Of a stretch of DNA of 64,000 bases, positions 24,491-33,273 are shown one piece after another (position 1 is the stretch's first letter; every line of letters begins with the position of its first letter). Origin of the DNA: CANNBR01 sp964604015. GTDB taxonomy: Bacteria; Babelota; Babeliae; Babelales; CAIQNR01. The notes beneath the pieces are model-generated. The model was not told the origin of the DNA, ran no database searches, and saw only the letters and a program-made list of their open reading frames with translations. Both the position numbers and the translations under genes were made by a program. The stretch is from positions 248,001 through 312,000 of the forward strand of contig CAZRXF010000012.1 of the NCBI GenBank assembly GCA_964604015.1, in the 5' to 3' direction.

Positions 24491-26446
24491 ATGAACAAAA
24501 AAAGAGTCGCGCTTTTTCTCCTTCTTTGGGTTTTTAACGTTGATGCAGACTGGGGAAGTATCGGGTCAAGTGTTGCTTCAGCTGGTGAATCGGTTGGTGG
24601 ATTTTTAAAGCAAATGGGACAAGGTATGGCCGGCACTGTTCCGAGTGCCTACCGCTACAATTTACAAGTGTTTAATGGTTCAAATGTCACGATGAATATG
24701 GCAATTCATAAAGTAATCAACGTACTGGGTGGACGGTTTGGTCACGGGACAGGCGATACTGCCACGCTTGCGCCAGGTCAGGCTACCGGTGTAATGAATG
24801 AGCATCTCTATTTTTCGGTTGGTATAACGGGTGGGGGGGCAAGTTTTTCCGACCCTCACTACACGCTTGGGATAAAACATGATCCTGCTGTGTATTCATA
24901 TCATTGTTACAATGATCGAAATTCTGGGCAACCAGCTATTGAGATGTTGGGAGCTGGTTACACAACCACCGCGGGGTTTTCCGGTCGTATTCAAAATAAG
25001 TCATCGAATAGTGCGTCAGTAACCTATACCTTGCAACATACTAGCAATCCATCGGACACACGTGATTTTCTGATTACTGATCTTGATCCCCAATCATTTA
25101 ATTTTTTCTCTATTCCTCAAGGCTTTACGATTCGTCCCTCCAATTTGGTGTTTTACCCTAATCAGTCGCAACAGACATCAGTGATTATTCCGGCAACAGG
25201 AATTGCTCAAATAACTGATGTAAAAAAGAATCTTTCAAGTCCTGCGTGTGTCAATTATGTGGTAAACGCTACTACCGGATTTGAAACGGGGATGGGGCCG
25301 GGCAATTTTGATCAGCCACAAACGGTTGAAGAGTTGAGAGATATTTCCCCACTTGAATGCCAGATTTATAATCAACCTGCCAGTGAAGCTGCTCCCATTG
25401 GGCAATTAATGCCGCAGCAATTTCCCTGGCAGTCAGTGTGGTGTGTCTATGAAGAATATGGGTGGTCACAAAGTAATGGCAGTGTTATCAAAATGCCAAT
25501 GTGGCAGATTCCTTCAGGGGCTAATGCAGCTGCTTATCTCATTCGACCATCCATTGCTCGCATGAAAAGCAAAGGGCCAGCACGTTTGATTATGGTACGG
25601 CTTTCGCTTCCTGAAAAAGCATCGCAAACAGATGCTCAAAAGGCACAACAATTTCTTACCAAGCTTGTTGAAGGGAAGTTGTATGTCCGAGCCCTTGCAA
25701 CAGGGGCGCAAGGTACCTTGATTACGCAAGAAAATGCAAAAAATGTGATGATGCCAACAACAATGCCTGTTTCAGGCTTTACCATGTTTAATCAAACTGC
25801 TTCGTTTCCTGCTTATCCACCGGTGTCGCAAACGTATCTTGGTTCAAGCTTTCAATTAAACATGCTCTCTGCTGAAAAGAAGGCAGAACTTCTCAGTCTC
25901 GATCTTTCTGATGATATTGGCATGCTCGAAGACCCTTCAACAGGGGTGCGAGGTTACATCATGGTCACGGACGTGCTGACACCGTATGGTATGGGAGCAG
26001 GTCCGTGTTATTACCTGGTCAGTCCTACCTATGTTGATATCAGTCAGATGATTGGTTCTTTGGCTAACTATGCGGTGATGTGTAACTACCAAGGGATTAC
26101 CAGCTCAGTCTTTACCCAACTGGTGAAAACATTCTTACCGCAAACGGTACAAGAATGGGTGAGTGGATACACGAGAAGCCCGCTTAATGTTCAAGATAGT
26201 ATTGCAAGTTTCTTGGTTCTTCTGGGTAGCGGTAACACGACAAAATTAACGCAGGCTTTTACTTCCGGAAAAAGTTTCTACATTGATTCTCGAGCTGAAT
26301 CAAAATTGAGTCCGCAGGGAAATGCCTTACTGAAGATGCTTCTCTATGGACCGTGTAGCATTTCCCAATTACCAACGTATTACAAGAATGGTTCTGCCTT
26401 TACCTATCAACAATCAGGGTGGCCTGCTGTAACGCTGTGGTTGTAA
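24491..26446 (+). CDS. Large secreted protein of unknown function
   Basis: 651 residues with a signal peptide MNKKRVALFLLLWVFNVDA and a GAGG ribosome site. The mature chain is rich in Ser, Thr, Gly, Asn, Tyr and Pro and looks mainly beta-structured up to about residue 260 (FSGRIQNKSSNSASVTYTL region), then mixed. Several Cys residues are present. The end, SGWPAVTLWL, is not a barrel-type terminal Phe signal, so a soluble periplasmic or surface protein is more likely. No domain recognised. Its stop codon abuts the stop of the convergent delta-60 repeat gene. Confidence 0.75.
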   Translation: MNKKRVALFLLLWVFNVDADWGSIGSSVASAGESVGGFLKQMGQGMAGTVPSAYRYNLQVFNGSNVTMNMAIHKVINVLGGRFGHGTGDTATLAPGQATGVMNEHLYFSVGITGGGASFSDPHYTLGIKHDPAVYSYHCYNDRNSGQPAIEMLGAGYTTTAGFSGRIQNKSSNSASVTYTLQHTSNPSDTRDFLITDLDPQSFNFFSIPQGFTIRPSNLVFYPNQSQQTSVIIPATGIAQITDVKKNLSSPACVNYVVNATTGFETGMGPGNFDQPQTVEELRDISPLECQIYNQPASEAAPIGQLMPQQFPWQSVWCVYEEYGWSQSNGSVIKMPMWQIPSGANAAAYLIRPSIARMKSKGPARLIMVRLSLPEKASQTDAQKAQQFLTKLVEGKLYVRALATGAQGTLITQENAKNVMMPTTMPVSGFTMFNQTASFPAYPPVSQTYLGSSFQLNMLSAEKKAELLSLDLSDDIGMLEDPSTGVRGYIMVTDVLTPYGMGAGPCYYLVSPTYVDISQMIGSLANYAVMCNYQGITSSVFTQLVKTFLPQTVQEWVSGYTRSPLNVQDSIASFLVLLGSGNTTKLTQAFTSGKSFYIDSRAESKLSPQGNALLKMLLYGPCSISQLPTYYKNGSAFTYQQSGWPAVTLWL

Positions 26447-27715
26447 TTACAGAAACCCAGCGCCGCCATACCATCCGGTAAAGGAAGGAACAGTGAACGG
26501 ATTCATGTAGCGAACAAGTCCTACGTTACCGGCTCCGTCTAGACCTGATACAACAATCTGACCGTTTGGTTGCAGTGCAACACCACTGGCGTAGGATCCA
26601 GCCGCGAAAACTGTGGTTACAACACCATTGACTCCAAAAGAAGTATCGGCTGAACCATCCGGGTTGATGCGAATGACTACGAAGTTTTGTGCTCCATCGA
26701 ATCCAACGCCAATAATCTTTCCATCAGGTTGCAAGGTTGCTCCACGGGGAGATCCGGCGCCAATATCTACCACCCCATTAGTTCCAAACGTATTGTCAAG
26801 TGAGCCGTCTGAGTTAAAACGAACGAAACGATAGAAACCTGCATTATCTCCGACGGTAACAGCTTTGCCATCAGGTTGTAAGACGCCCGCAAAAACACTG
26901 CTTGCTGGTCCGGTAGCCGCACCAGCGTCCCCATAGGTGGTGTCCGGTGAGCCATCTGGATTGTAGCGAAGAACACAGGCATTACCACCACTTCCTCCCA
27001 TAACCACAATTTTTCCATCTGGTTGCACCCCAACAGCAGCTCCCCCGCCTGCCTGCCCTACGACAAACCCAGTTCCATTGAATGAATCGTCTAAAGTTCC
27101 ATCGGTATTGTAGCGGGCGGTGCAGAAATTTGTTCCTCCCGTGTCATATCCCGTAGCAACAATTTTTCCATCAGGTTGTAGAGTTACTGCATTACTTCCT
27201 CCTGCTGGATTGGCAGTGGAACCGGTGCCATTAAATGAGGTATCAAGAGAACCATCAGCATTGTAACGTGCAACGATAAAATTTGCTCTAGCAAAAGGGT
27301 TATCTTGTCCAGAAACAACGATTTTTCCATCGGGTTGAAGAACGAGACCGTAGACATAGCCAAAAAGTACGTTATTTAATCCATTAGTTCCAAAATTTAC
27401 ATCAGAGCTTCCATCAGGGTTGTAGGCTGCAACCAGCATATTGTGATTGTTAGTATCCCAGCCAGCTACGATGATGGTTCCATTTGGTTGTACGGCAGTT
27501 GTTATTCCTCTTCCTACTGGTCGAGTTACAATTCCCTGCGTGCCAAAAGTGTGGTCAAGTAATCCTGCTTCGTTGATACTTTTATCAAAGTATGAAGAAA
27601 GGACGGGGAACGGGGTGTTGGGAGTGATGGAGACTGCACCGTGAAGATAGACGGGAAGGATTGTGAAAAGACAGGCAAGAAAGGTACTGGATCGAACCGA
27701 ACGTAGTTTTTGCAT
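26447..27715 (-). CDS. Secreted delta-60 repeat protein (seven repeats)
   Basis: 422 residues from the ATG at 27715, which follows AGGAG. An N-terminal signal sequence (to about residue 27) is followed by delta-60 repeats (DUF5122), recognisable as LQPDGKIVVSG then RYNxDGSLDxSFG. I count seven copies of the QPDGKIV core over about residues 65-405, enough for a beta-propeller-like fold. Such proteins are exported in several bacteria, and function is generally unknown. The C-terminus MNPFTVPSFTGWYGGAGFL may be a short sorting tail. The stop codon touches that of the convergent 24491 gene, leaving no room for a terminator. Confidence 0.85.
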   Translation of the reverse strand: MQKLRSVRSSTFLACLFTILPVYLHGAVSITPNTPFPVLSSYFDKSINEAGLLDHTFGTQGIVTRPVGRGITTAVQPNGTIIVAGWDTNNHNMLVAAYNPDGSSDVNFGTNGLNNVLFGYVYGLVLQPDGKIVVSGQDNPFARANFIVARYNADGSLDTSFNGTGSTANPAGGSNAVTLQPDGKIVATGYDTGGTNFCTARYNTDGTLDDSFNGTGFVVGQAGGGAAVGVQPDGKIVVMGGSGGNACVLRYNPDGSPDTTYGDAGAATGPASSVFAGVLQPDGKAVTVGDNAGFYRFVRFNSDGSLDNTFGTNGVVDIGAGSPRGATLQPDGKIIGVGFDGAQNFVVIRINPDGSADTSFGVNGVVTTVFAAGSYASGVALQPNGQIVVSGLDGAGNVGLVRYMNPFTVPSFTGWYGGAGFL

Positions 27716-27798
27716 AAGAAACTCCTTTTTTAGTAAATAATTCACAAAATAGTAATTGCAGGAGTTAAAGCGCAAGGTTTAGCGGGTAGCTATAGAGG

Positions 27799-28800
27799 CT
27801 ACGGGGTGAGCTTCTCGGCCAAAAGACGGGGATTTTTGGCAATCTCTTTTTGTAAAAGTGTTGAGAAAAGATCTGGATACATAGCTTGCATGGCGTATGC
27901 ATTGTCTTTTTGGTGATCAGTAGTCTGTGTTTCTAGGGGAATAACAATTGTTTTTTTATTGAAGAACAGCGCCTCAAAAAGTGTTCCTGCACCTGCGCGG
28001 CAGATAATGCTATCGGCTGCTTGGTAGTAGGGGGCTAAGTTGTCACGATAGGCAAATACCTGAGCAGTAATGCGACTGTTCACATAAAACTCAGTGCATT
28101 GGGCGACCTGATCAGAACCTGTCTGATGAATAATCTGGTACGTGCGCAGCATCTCATGAGGGAGCTGTTGTATGACATTATTTAAAAAATGAGATCCTTG
28201 TGAACCTCCCAAAATAAGGAGCGTTTTTTTATCAGGTTCAAGACCGATGGTGATCCGTGCTTCTGAACAGCTTTGAGAGCGATCTGCTTCACTAAATCTG
28301 AGAGGATAGGGGGCAAGCATACAAGATCGTTTGAAATGTTTTTGTGCTTCTTTAAAACAGATAAAAACTTTTGTAGCAATGTGAGCAAGGGCAGCAGTTG
28401 CCTTTCCTGGTACTGCGTTCAGTTCAAAAAGATACACAGGGATGGAAAGCAACCGTGCCGCAATGCACACAGGTACTGAAACAAATCCTCCGGTACTGAT
28501 GACGTGAGAAGGACGATGTTTTTTGAGGTACCAAAAACTTTTCCAGATTGCTGCCATAAAGGAAAAAATAAAACGAGGAAGTTTCCACCATGATCGATAC
28601 GGAATGTTGGCAAGAGAAAGTTCAAGATGATCAGTGATTTCCGGAAACTGGGCGATGATTTTTTTATCGAGGGCGGCTGTGGTCGAAATGAAAATCAGTG
28701 GAGTGTTGGCAGAAGGGATGTGCTGTTTTGCAAATTGAAGACAGGGCAAAATATGGCCGCCAGACTTTCCTGCAACGCAACACACGGGGTGCACAGTCAT
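27799..28800 (-). CDS. murG: UDP-N-acetylglucosamine transferase MurG
   Basis: Adds N-acetylglucosamine to lipid I to form lipid II at the inner face of the cytoplasmic membrane. 333 residues, slightly shorter than usual. GT-B fold features: the N-terminal glycine loop reads AGKSGGHILP (usually GGTGGHxxP), STGGFVSVP near residue 105, LGGSQGSHFLN near 195 and the UDP-GlcNAc-binding end CRAGAGTLFEALFF near 270. Translationally coupled to the upstream dciA-like gene by a 4-nt overlap. Last gene of the tmk-holB-dciA-like-murG run. Confidence 0.93.
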   Translation of the reverse strand: MTVHPVCCVAGKSGGHILPCLQFAKQHIPSANTPLIFISTTAALDKKIIAQFPEITDHLELSLANIPYRSWWKLPRFIFSFMAAIWKSFWYLKKHRPSHVISTGGFVSVPVCIAARLLSIPVYLFELNAVPGKATAALAHIATKVFICFKEAQKHFKRSCMLAPYPLRFSEADRSQSCSEARITIGLEPDKKTLLILGGSQGSHFLNNVIQQLPHEMLRTYQIIHQTGSDQVAQCTEFYVNSRITAQVFAYRDNLAPYYQAADSIICRAGAGTLFEALFFNKKTIVIPLETQTTDHQKDNAYAMQAMYPDLFSTLLQKEIAKNPRLLAEKLTP

Positions 28801-29225
28801 GGAGTTCCTTTGCGGCAGCGAGAAAGAAATTGATGGAACGCTTTTTGTAGTTCTGTGTCTTGTATAGTGTCGAGTGCTTTTTTTTCAGAGGCAGTCAAAA
28901 CGGCAGGAGCTGGAGGGCAATAGAGAACAATTGGTTTTGCTGCAGGCGGTTGTTTTTTTACGGTACTTGCATGTTTAAGACGCACTGTTTTTATGTACGG
29001 TTTTTCAAGGTGTGAGTTGATCGTTTTGATAAGAACGGGAGAAAGCATATAGAGTTCGTGGAGCCAGTTTGAATCATGTACACCAAGGACAAGAGTGTCA
29101 TCATACATTTTTTCTACCGTTACCATGTCGGCCAAATTGCCCATGATGGTTGGCCATTCGGTTAACAGGCGGGTTTTCCAGGTTGCTTGAAAAGCGTGAG
29201 AAAGAAGGTTTTTTAGTAGCTTCAT
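28797..29225 (-). CDS. DUF721/DciA-like protein
   Basis: 142 residues. The N-terminal half (WPTIMGNLADMVTVEKMYDDTLVLGVHDSNWLHEL) carries the DUF721 pattern of DciA, the replicative helicase operator in bacteria that lack DnaC or DnaI. The middle is a basic Pro/Ala linker and the C-terminus is helical. It overlaps holB and murG by 4 nt each. Lying directly after a DNA polymerase III subunit gene supports a replication role, but the assignment rests on a short pattern. Confidence 0.7.
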   Translation of the reverse strand: MKLLKNLLSHAFQATWKTRLLTEWPTIMGNLADMVTVEKMYDDTLVLGVHDSNWLHELYMLSPVLIKTINSHLEKPYIKTVRLKHASTVKKQPPAAKPIVLYCPPAPAVLTASEKKALDTIQDTELQKAFHQFLSRCRKGTP

Positions 29226-29959
29226 AGGTTCACCACTCCTTTGCGCAAAAAAAGATCACGCCAAAAAAGTTTAGCGCTTCCTGGCATTGGTGCATAGGGG
29301 GTTATGTCTTGCAAGAGTGAGATCATCCTGCGTGCACGGTCAGCCTCTGCTTTATTTTCTGCAACAAGCTGTTTGACGTGTTCTTGTGACCAGTGGGCAA
29401 GGAGAATATCAAGGCATTCGGGTGTTTCATAATCTTCAGGACAATCAGTTTGGAGTTCTTTTAAAAAGAGTGACGGTGAAGAGGATGTTTCAAGAAAATG
29501 TCTCAAAAAACCACGAGAAATGGTTTTTTTTGTCGCATCAAGGTAGCGGACGTGGCAGCGTGAACGGATGGTGGGAATAACCAGTTGTGCCTGTTGAGCA
29601 AGGAACAGAAAGTGGTAGCCGTACGGTGGTTCTTCCACAACTTTCAATAGACTGTTGGCTGTGGCTGGAGTAAGAAAATCGGCTTTTTCAAGAACAAAGA
29701 AGAATCGATCTCCAACATCAAGAGAGAATAAAATTTTATGTTCAATCGGTTCTAAAAGATCGAGTGTGTATTTTTTTTCAGGACAGATCCACACCATATG
29801 ATGTCCCGGAGGGGTGGCAAGTTGGCAAGTGGCGCAGGTGGTGCAACCTTGGTCTTTGCATAAGGCACGTTTTATGACTGAAAGAGCTTCTTCTCGAACG
29901 CGTTCTGGCGTTCCTACCAGTAAGGTGGCGCATGCAATGGGACCAGTTGCATTCGTCAT
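29222..29959 (-). CDS. holB: DNA polymerase III delta' subunit, short form
   Basis: 245 residues. AAA+ clamp-loader subunit that does not hydrolyse ATP but supplies the arginine finger. The zinc module CKDQGCTTCATC (Cys34, 39, 42, 45), NSLLKVVEEPP and IRSRC (sensor and SRC motif) are all visible. The P-loop is lost (VGTPERVREE), as usual for delta'. The C-terminal collar domain looks reduced. Coupled to tmk and the dciA-like gene by 4-nt overlaps, the common tmk-holB arrangement. Confidence 0.9.
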   Translation of the reverse strand: MTNATGPIACATLLVGTPERVREEALSVIKRALCKDQGCTTCATCQLATPPGHHMVWICPEKKYTLDLLEPIEHKILFSLDVGDRFFFVLEKADFLTPATANSLLKVVEEPPYGYHFLFLAQQAQLVIPTIRSRCHVRYLDATKKTISRGFLRHFLETSSSPSLFLKELQTDCPEDYETPECLDILLAHWSQEHVKQLVAENKAEADRARRMISLLQDITPYAPMPGSAKLFWRDLFLRKGVVNL

Positions 29960-30597
29960 GATGACACGTGTGTGGCAAGCAGTGCTTTAAGAGCAGTCAG
30001 CCCTTGTTCTAAAACAACGTCGGGCGCTTGTGTTGCATCAAGTGTGATGACATTGCTACGTGATGCAAAAATAGAATTGAACCCATCAATTGCTTTTTCA
30101 AGCGGTGCTAGGGTGGTTTCAAAATCACAGCGTACGGTACTCCGTTGTGCAACTCGGTCAAAAGCGGTTTGTGCGTCAACTTTAAGATAAAAGATCACAG
30201 CAGGAGTTAAATCATTCATCGCCCACTGGTTTACTGAACGAATGAGATCAAGCGAAAGGCCTCGAACGTACCCTTGGTACACCAGGGATGAATCGGCCAT
30301 GCGATCTGAAATAACGATTGATCCTTGGTTCAGAGCTGGTCCAATCAGTTCGTGACAATGTTGTGCACGGCTTGCTGCAAATAACAAAAATTCTGCCTTA
30401 GGGCATGGCGGTGTTTTTGTATCAAAAAGAAGGTCGCGAACTCGTTCTCCCAGGGGCGTTCCTCCTGGTTCACGAGTAAGGAGAACTGGATAGCCGGCTT
30501 GTGTTAACTCATGAGTAAGGTGTCGTGAAAAGACAGACTTACCGGAGCCATCAATGCCTTCCACGCAGATAAGAAAACCGCCTGGTATTTTTTTCAT
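29956..30597 (-). CDS. tmk: Thymidylate kinase
   Basis: Phosphorylates dTMP to dTDP. 213 residues from the ATG at 30597. P-loop EGIDGSGKS (about residues 11-19), the DRX-type motif SDRMADSSLVYQG near 94 and TREPGGTPLGE near 41 match bacterial Tmk. First gene of the run tmk-holB-dciA-like-murG, where each gene overlaps the next by ATGA. It diverges from a glycosyltransferase gene across about 100 nt that should hold both promoters. Confidence 0.95.
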   Translation of the reverse strand: MKKIPGGFLICVEGIDGSGKSVFSRHLTHELTQAGYPVLLTREPGGTPLGERVRDLLFDTKTPPCPKAEFLLFAASRAQHCHELIGPALNQGSIVISDRMADSSLVYQGYVRGLSLDLIRSVNQWAMNDLTPAVIFYLKVDAQTAFDRVAQRSTVRCDFETTLAPLEKAIDGFNSIFASRSNVITLDATQAPDVVLEQGLTALKALLATHVSS

Positions 30598-30699
30598 GGT
30601 ACTTTTAGATAGTTTTTGAGAGTGACACAGCACAACGTCCTCAGTATACTCGGTTGCAGGAAAGAGAGAAGTGCGTTCGGAGAAAAAAGGGCCTACCGT

Positions 30700-31845
30700 A
30701 TGAAAAAAACTGTCCTCGTACATGTGATATCAAATCTCGGGATTGGAGGGGCAGAGACCGTCTTGTACCACTTGCTGCGCCGTCTTGATATGCAGCAGTT
30801 TGAACATAGGGTGATCTATTTTTATGATGGTCCTTATGTTCAAAAGATCCGGGAGTTGGGTGTTCCCGTGTATCAGGTTAAGGGACTGGTTGCTCTGTAT
30901 GACCCTGTTTTCATGGTTCGTTTTTTTTCACTCATTAAAGCATTACAACCAGATTGTTTGCATACCGTGCTCTGGGCTGCAAATTTCTTAGGAAGAATTG
31001 CCGCGTGGAAGTATCACATTCCCTTGGTACAGGCACTTCACAATAACCAAGACCAAAATGGGTTTATGCGCCGTTTGATTGATCGTTTTTCTCCCCGCAT
31101 CTCAGGACCTATTGTGGCAGTGTCTGAAGGAGTGCAAGAATCAGTTGCTCGCTTTGCCCCGTGGGTTGATACTCGTCTTTTGTGCTTGATAAAAAATGGG
31201 ATTGATGTTCATGAAGTACAAACCCGGGCCGGTGAAGAAACGATAACTCGAGCACAGCTTACTCTTGAAAAGAGCGATTTTATTATCGGAACTGTTGGCC
31301 GGTTTGAGCCGGTGAAAAACTATGCCTTTTTATTGACCGCTTTTGCCGTCCTCTATGACAAGTACCGTCGGGAACGGCTTGTGATGGTAGGTCAAGGATC
31401 CCAGGAACAGTTTTTACGACAACGAGCTTATTATCTGGGAATTGATGAGGCAGTTCGATTTGTAATCGGGCAGCCAGCCTACCGGTATTACGGCCTTTTT
31501 GACTGTTTTGTGATGACCTCGTACAAGGAGGGATTATCGATGGCCCTGCTTGAGGCTATGAGTATGGGCTTGCCCTGCATAGTCACCGTTTCTGAGCCAC
31601 GGCATGACGTTTTGGTTCATGAGGAAACAGGCCTTCTTGTCCCGGCACATGACCCTCAGGCTTTGGCCGATGCCATCGACCGGTTGGTGCGGGACGAACA
31701 GCTACGATTAAGCTTGGGAGCTGCCGCTAAAAGAGTGGTAGAACAGTCCTTTACCCTTGATTCCATGGTAAAGGGCTATACAAGGGTGTATGAAAAGGCT
31801 GTTGCTGATTGGAGAACGGGGAAAACCGCTGTCAAGAGGGGGTAA
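30700..31845 (+). CDS. Glycosyltransferase family 4 protein
   Basis: 381 residues from the ATG at 30700. GT-B retaining glycosyltransferase: N-terminal SNLGIGGAETVLYHLL loop, PIVAVSEGV hinge near residue 143, nucleotide-sugar site GTVGRFEPVKNY near 200 and the E-x7-E motif in EGLSMALLEAMSMGLP near 283, then ETGLLVPAHDPQALADAI. Donor and acceptor are unknown; a role in surface polysaccharide or glycolipid synthesis is likely. Single-gene unit with its own terminator. A second GT4 gene lies at 34308-35456. Confidence 0.92.
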   Translation: MKKTVLVHVISNLGIGGAETVLYHLLRRLDMQQFEHRVIYFYDGPYVQKIRELGVPVYQVKGLVALYDPVFMVRFFSLIKALQPDCLHTVLWAANFLGRIAAWKYHIPLVQALHNNQDQNGFMRRLIDRFSPRISGPIVAVSEGVQESVARFAPWVDTRLLCLIKNGIDVHEVQTRAGEETITRAQLTLEKSDFIIGTVGRFEPVKNYAFLLTAFAVLYDKYRRERLVMVGQGSQEQFLRQRAYYLGIDEAVRFVIGQPAYRYYGLFDCFVMTSYKEGLSMALLEAMSMGLPCIVTVSEPRHDVLVHEETGLLVPAHDPQALADAIDRLVRDEQLRLSLGAAAKRVVEQSFTLDSMVKGYTRVYEKAVADWRTGKTAVKRG

Positions 31846-31943
31846 CAAAAAATTTGATTTTTGTGTTTCGTTAGGATACATTTTACCTATCTTTCTGCTG
31901 GAACATCAAAGACGCGCAACTCAAAGTTCGATAACCTCCATTT

Positions 31944-31977
31944 CCCCTATCCGACGTTCTGTTGGATGGGGGTTTTT
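31944..31977 (+). terminator. Rho-independent terminator
   Basis: An eleven-pair stem with two wobbles (arms 31944-31954 and 31962-31972) and a 7-nt loop is followed by a T5 tract. It ends the glycosyltransferase transcript. Confidence 0.8.
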
Positions 31978-31984
31978 CTTTCCG

Positions 31985-32647
31985 CTACTTCTCTTCTTCA
32001 ACTGGAACCAAAGAAGATTCTATCCTTTCAACGAGAGCTGTACACTCTCTCTGGCGTGCTCGTTCTAGAGCGGTAACTCCTTCACAATCGACTGCATCAA
32101 AATCCGGACCTACGGCCCAGCTTCCGTCAACGATAAGTTTGGGATTTGCTCTGTTGCATGCGAGAAAAAGAGTCTGGGTAGCAAGGCGAACCATGGAATC
32201 GTCGATCTGTGCAACTTGTGCGGGCGTAGGCCAGGAAAGTTGTTGAGCATCAGCTTGTTCTGTCAAAAAAGCAAGGAGGCCTTTGTTCCCTAGGCGACGA
32301 GCCAGAGAAAACGCATGAACTCGTCGTTCCGAATTGTTCTTAACTATTTTTGATCCGTGCGTCAGAGATGCTCCTGCTGTTAAAAGGGCTGTAATGGCAG
32401 CTTCCTTTTCTTCTTTTCTCATGACCACAGCGTAATCTACGAGAGAGAGATCGATTCGACCACCATCTTTAAAATGCGTTTCACAACGAAGATCAAAGCC
32501 TAGGCCTGGATGTGCTGCCGCTGTCTGGATTTCTTGCAATGTTCCTGTACGAATAAGTCTGAAAAGGCGCCCTTCAGGTGATTCATACACGGGTGCAAAA
32601 AGTACGGTTGTTTGTAGAAAAACGATTACTCCCAAAAAATTTCTCAT
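31985..32647 (-). CDS. Secreted ankyrin-like protein
   Basis: 220 residues from the ATG at 32647, preceded by AAGGAGG. Signal peptide MRNFLGVIVFLQTTVLFA. The mature protein has degenerate ankyrin repeats: AAITALLTAGASL near residue 80 and DFDAVDCEGVTALERA near 185 fit the repeat helix-turn pattern. Such exported ankyrin proteins are common in intracellular bacteria as host-interaction candidates, but secretion beyond the periplasm is not shown. Last gene on the strand before the terminator region; the paralogous ankyrin-like gene lies 101 nt upstream. Confidence 0.7.
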   Translation of the reverse strand: MRNFLGVIVFLQTTVLFAPVYESPEGRLFRLIRTGTLQEIQTAAAHPGLGFDLRCETHFKDGGRIDLSLVDYAVVMRKEEKEAAITALLTAGASLTHGSKIVKNNSERRVHAFSLARRLGNKGLLAFLTEQADAQQLSWPTPAQVAQIDDSMVRLATQTLFLACNRANPKLIVDGSWAVGPDFDAVDCEGVTALERARQRECTALVERIESSLVPVEEEK

Positions 32648-32748
32648 ACGAACGCCTCCTTCATAAACTTGGAATACCGACATCAGGAAAGTACAAAGCT
32701 ACCACTGACTGTAAAGATTTCTTCGCCCTTCAAGCAAGTAACATAGCC

Positions 32749-33273
32749 TCACTTGTTAGTATTTAAGAAGGAAAGAAGATCATCTTCCTGCATAGATTCT
32801 GGTGTTTCTCCTAGAGGAGGGGTTGGTGATGAAATCAGGAATGATACGAAGACATCGCCAACGGCTTGGTGGGTTGCCTTTTTTGCAATATCCATGATTG
32901 ATCGTTCAGTGTACTTGTGTGTCGTACAATCTCTTACGCCGATAGAAACACTGGCGGGAGCTCCTTGCTCAAGAAGATATTTACAGGTAATGGGTCGGTT
33001 ATAAAGAGCAGCCAGACCAAGCAAGGGGGCATGAACCGTATATCTGTGAGGGCATTTTTGACCTGGTTTGTTAGAGATTGAAAGAATGGAATTGGAGCGA
33101 ACCTGTGGAGATCGGAGGAGCATGTTATATGCTTGCTCATCAGAGGCTCGAACGGCCTTGAGGAACCGTGATCCCCATCCTTGGTTTGGTTCTTGTTCGG
33201 GCAGAGCACAAGCTGCGGATTTGACAAGAAAGTGAGGAGACATAAGTGCAAAAAATAAAAGTTTTTTAATCAT
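32749..33273 (-). CDS. Secreted ankyrin-like protein
   Basis: 174 residues with a signal peptide MIKKLLFFALMSPHFLVKSA. One reasonably clear ankyrin unit, APLLGLAALYNRPITCKYLLEQGAPASV, sits near residues 85-112 with weaker repeats on both sides. The ATG overlaps the end of the cysteine synthase-like gene by 8 nt, so the two are coupled. Cys content (four in the mature part) is high. Function is unknown; a protein-binding role is inferred from the ankyrin fold. Confidence 0.68.
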   Translation of the reverse strand: MIKKLLFFALMSPHFLVKSAACALPEQEPNQGWGSRFLKAVRASDEQAYNMLLRSPQVRSNSILSISNKPGQKCPHRYTVHAPLLGLAALYNRPITCKYLLEQGAPASVSIGVRDCTTHKYTERSIMDIAKKATHQAVGDVFVSFLISSPTPPLGETPESMQEDDLLSFLNTNK

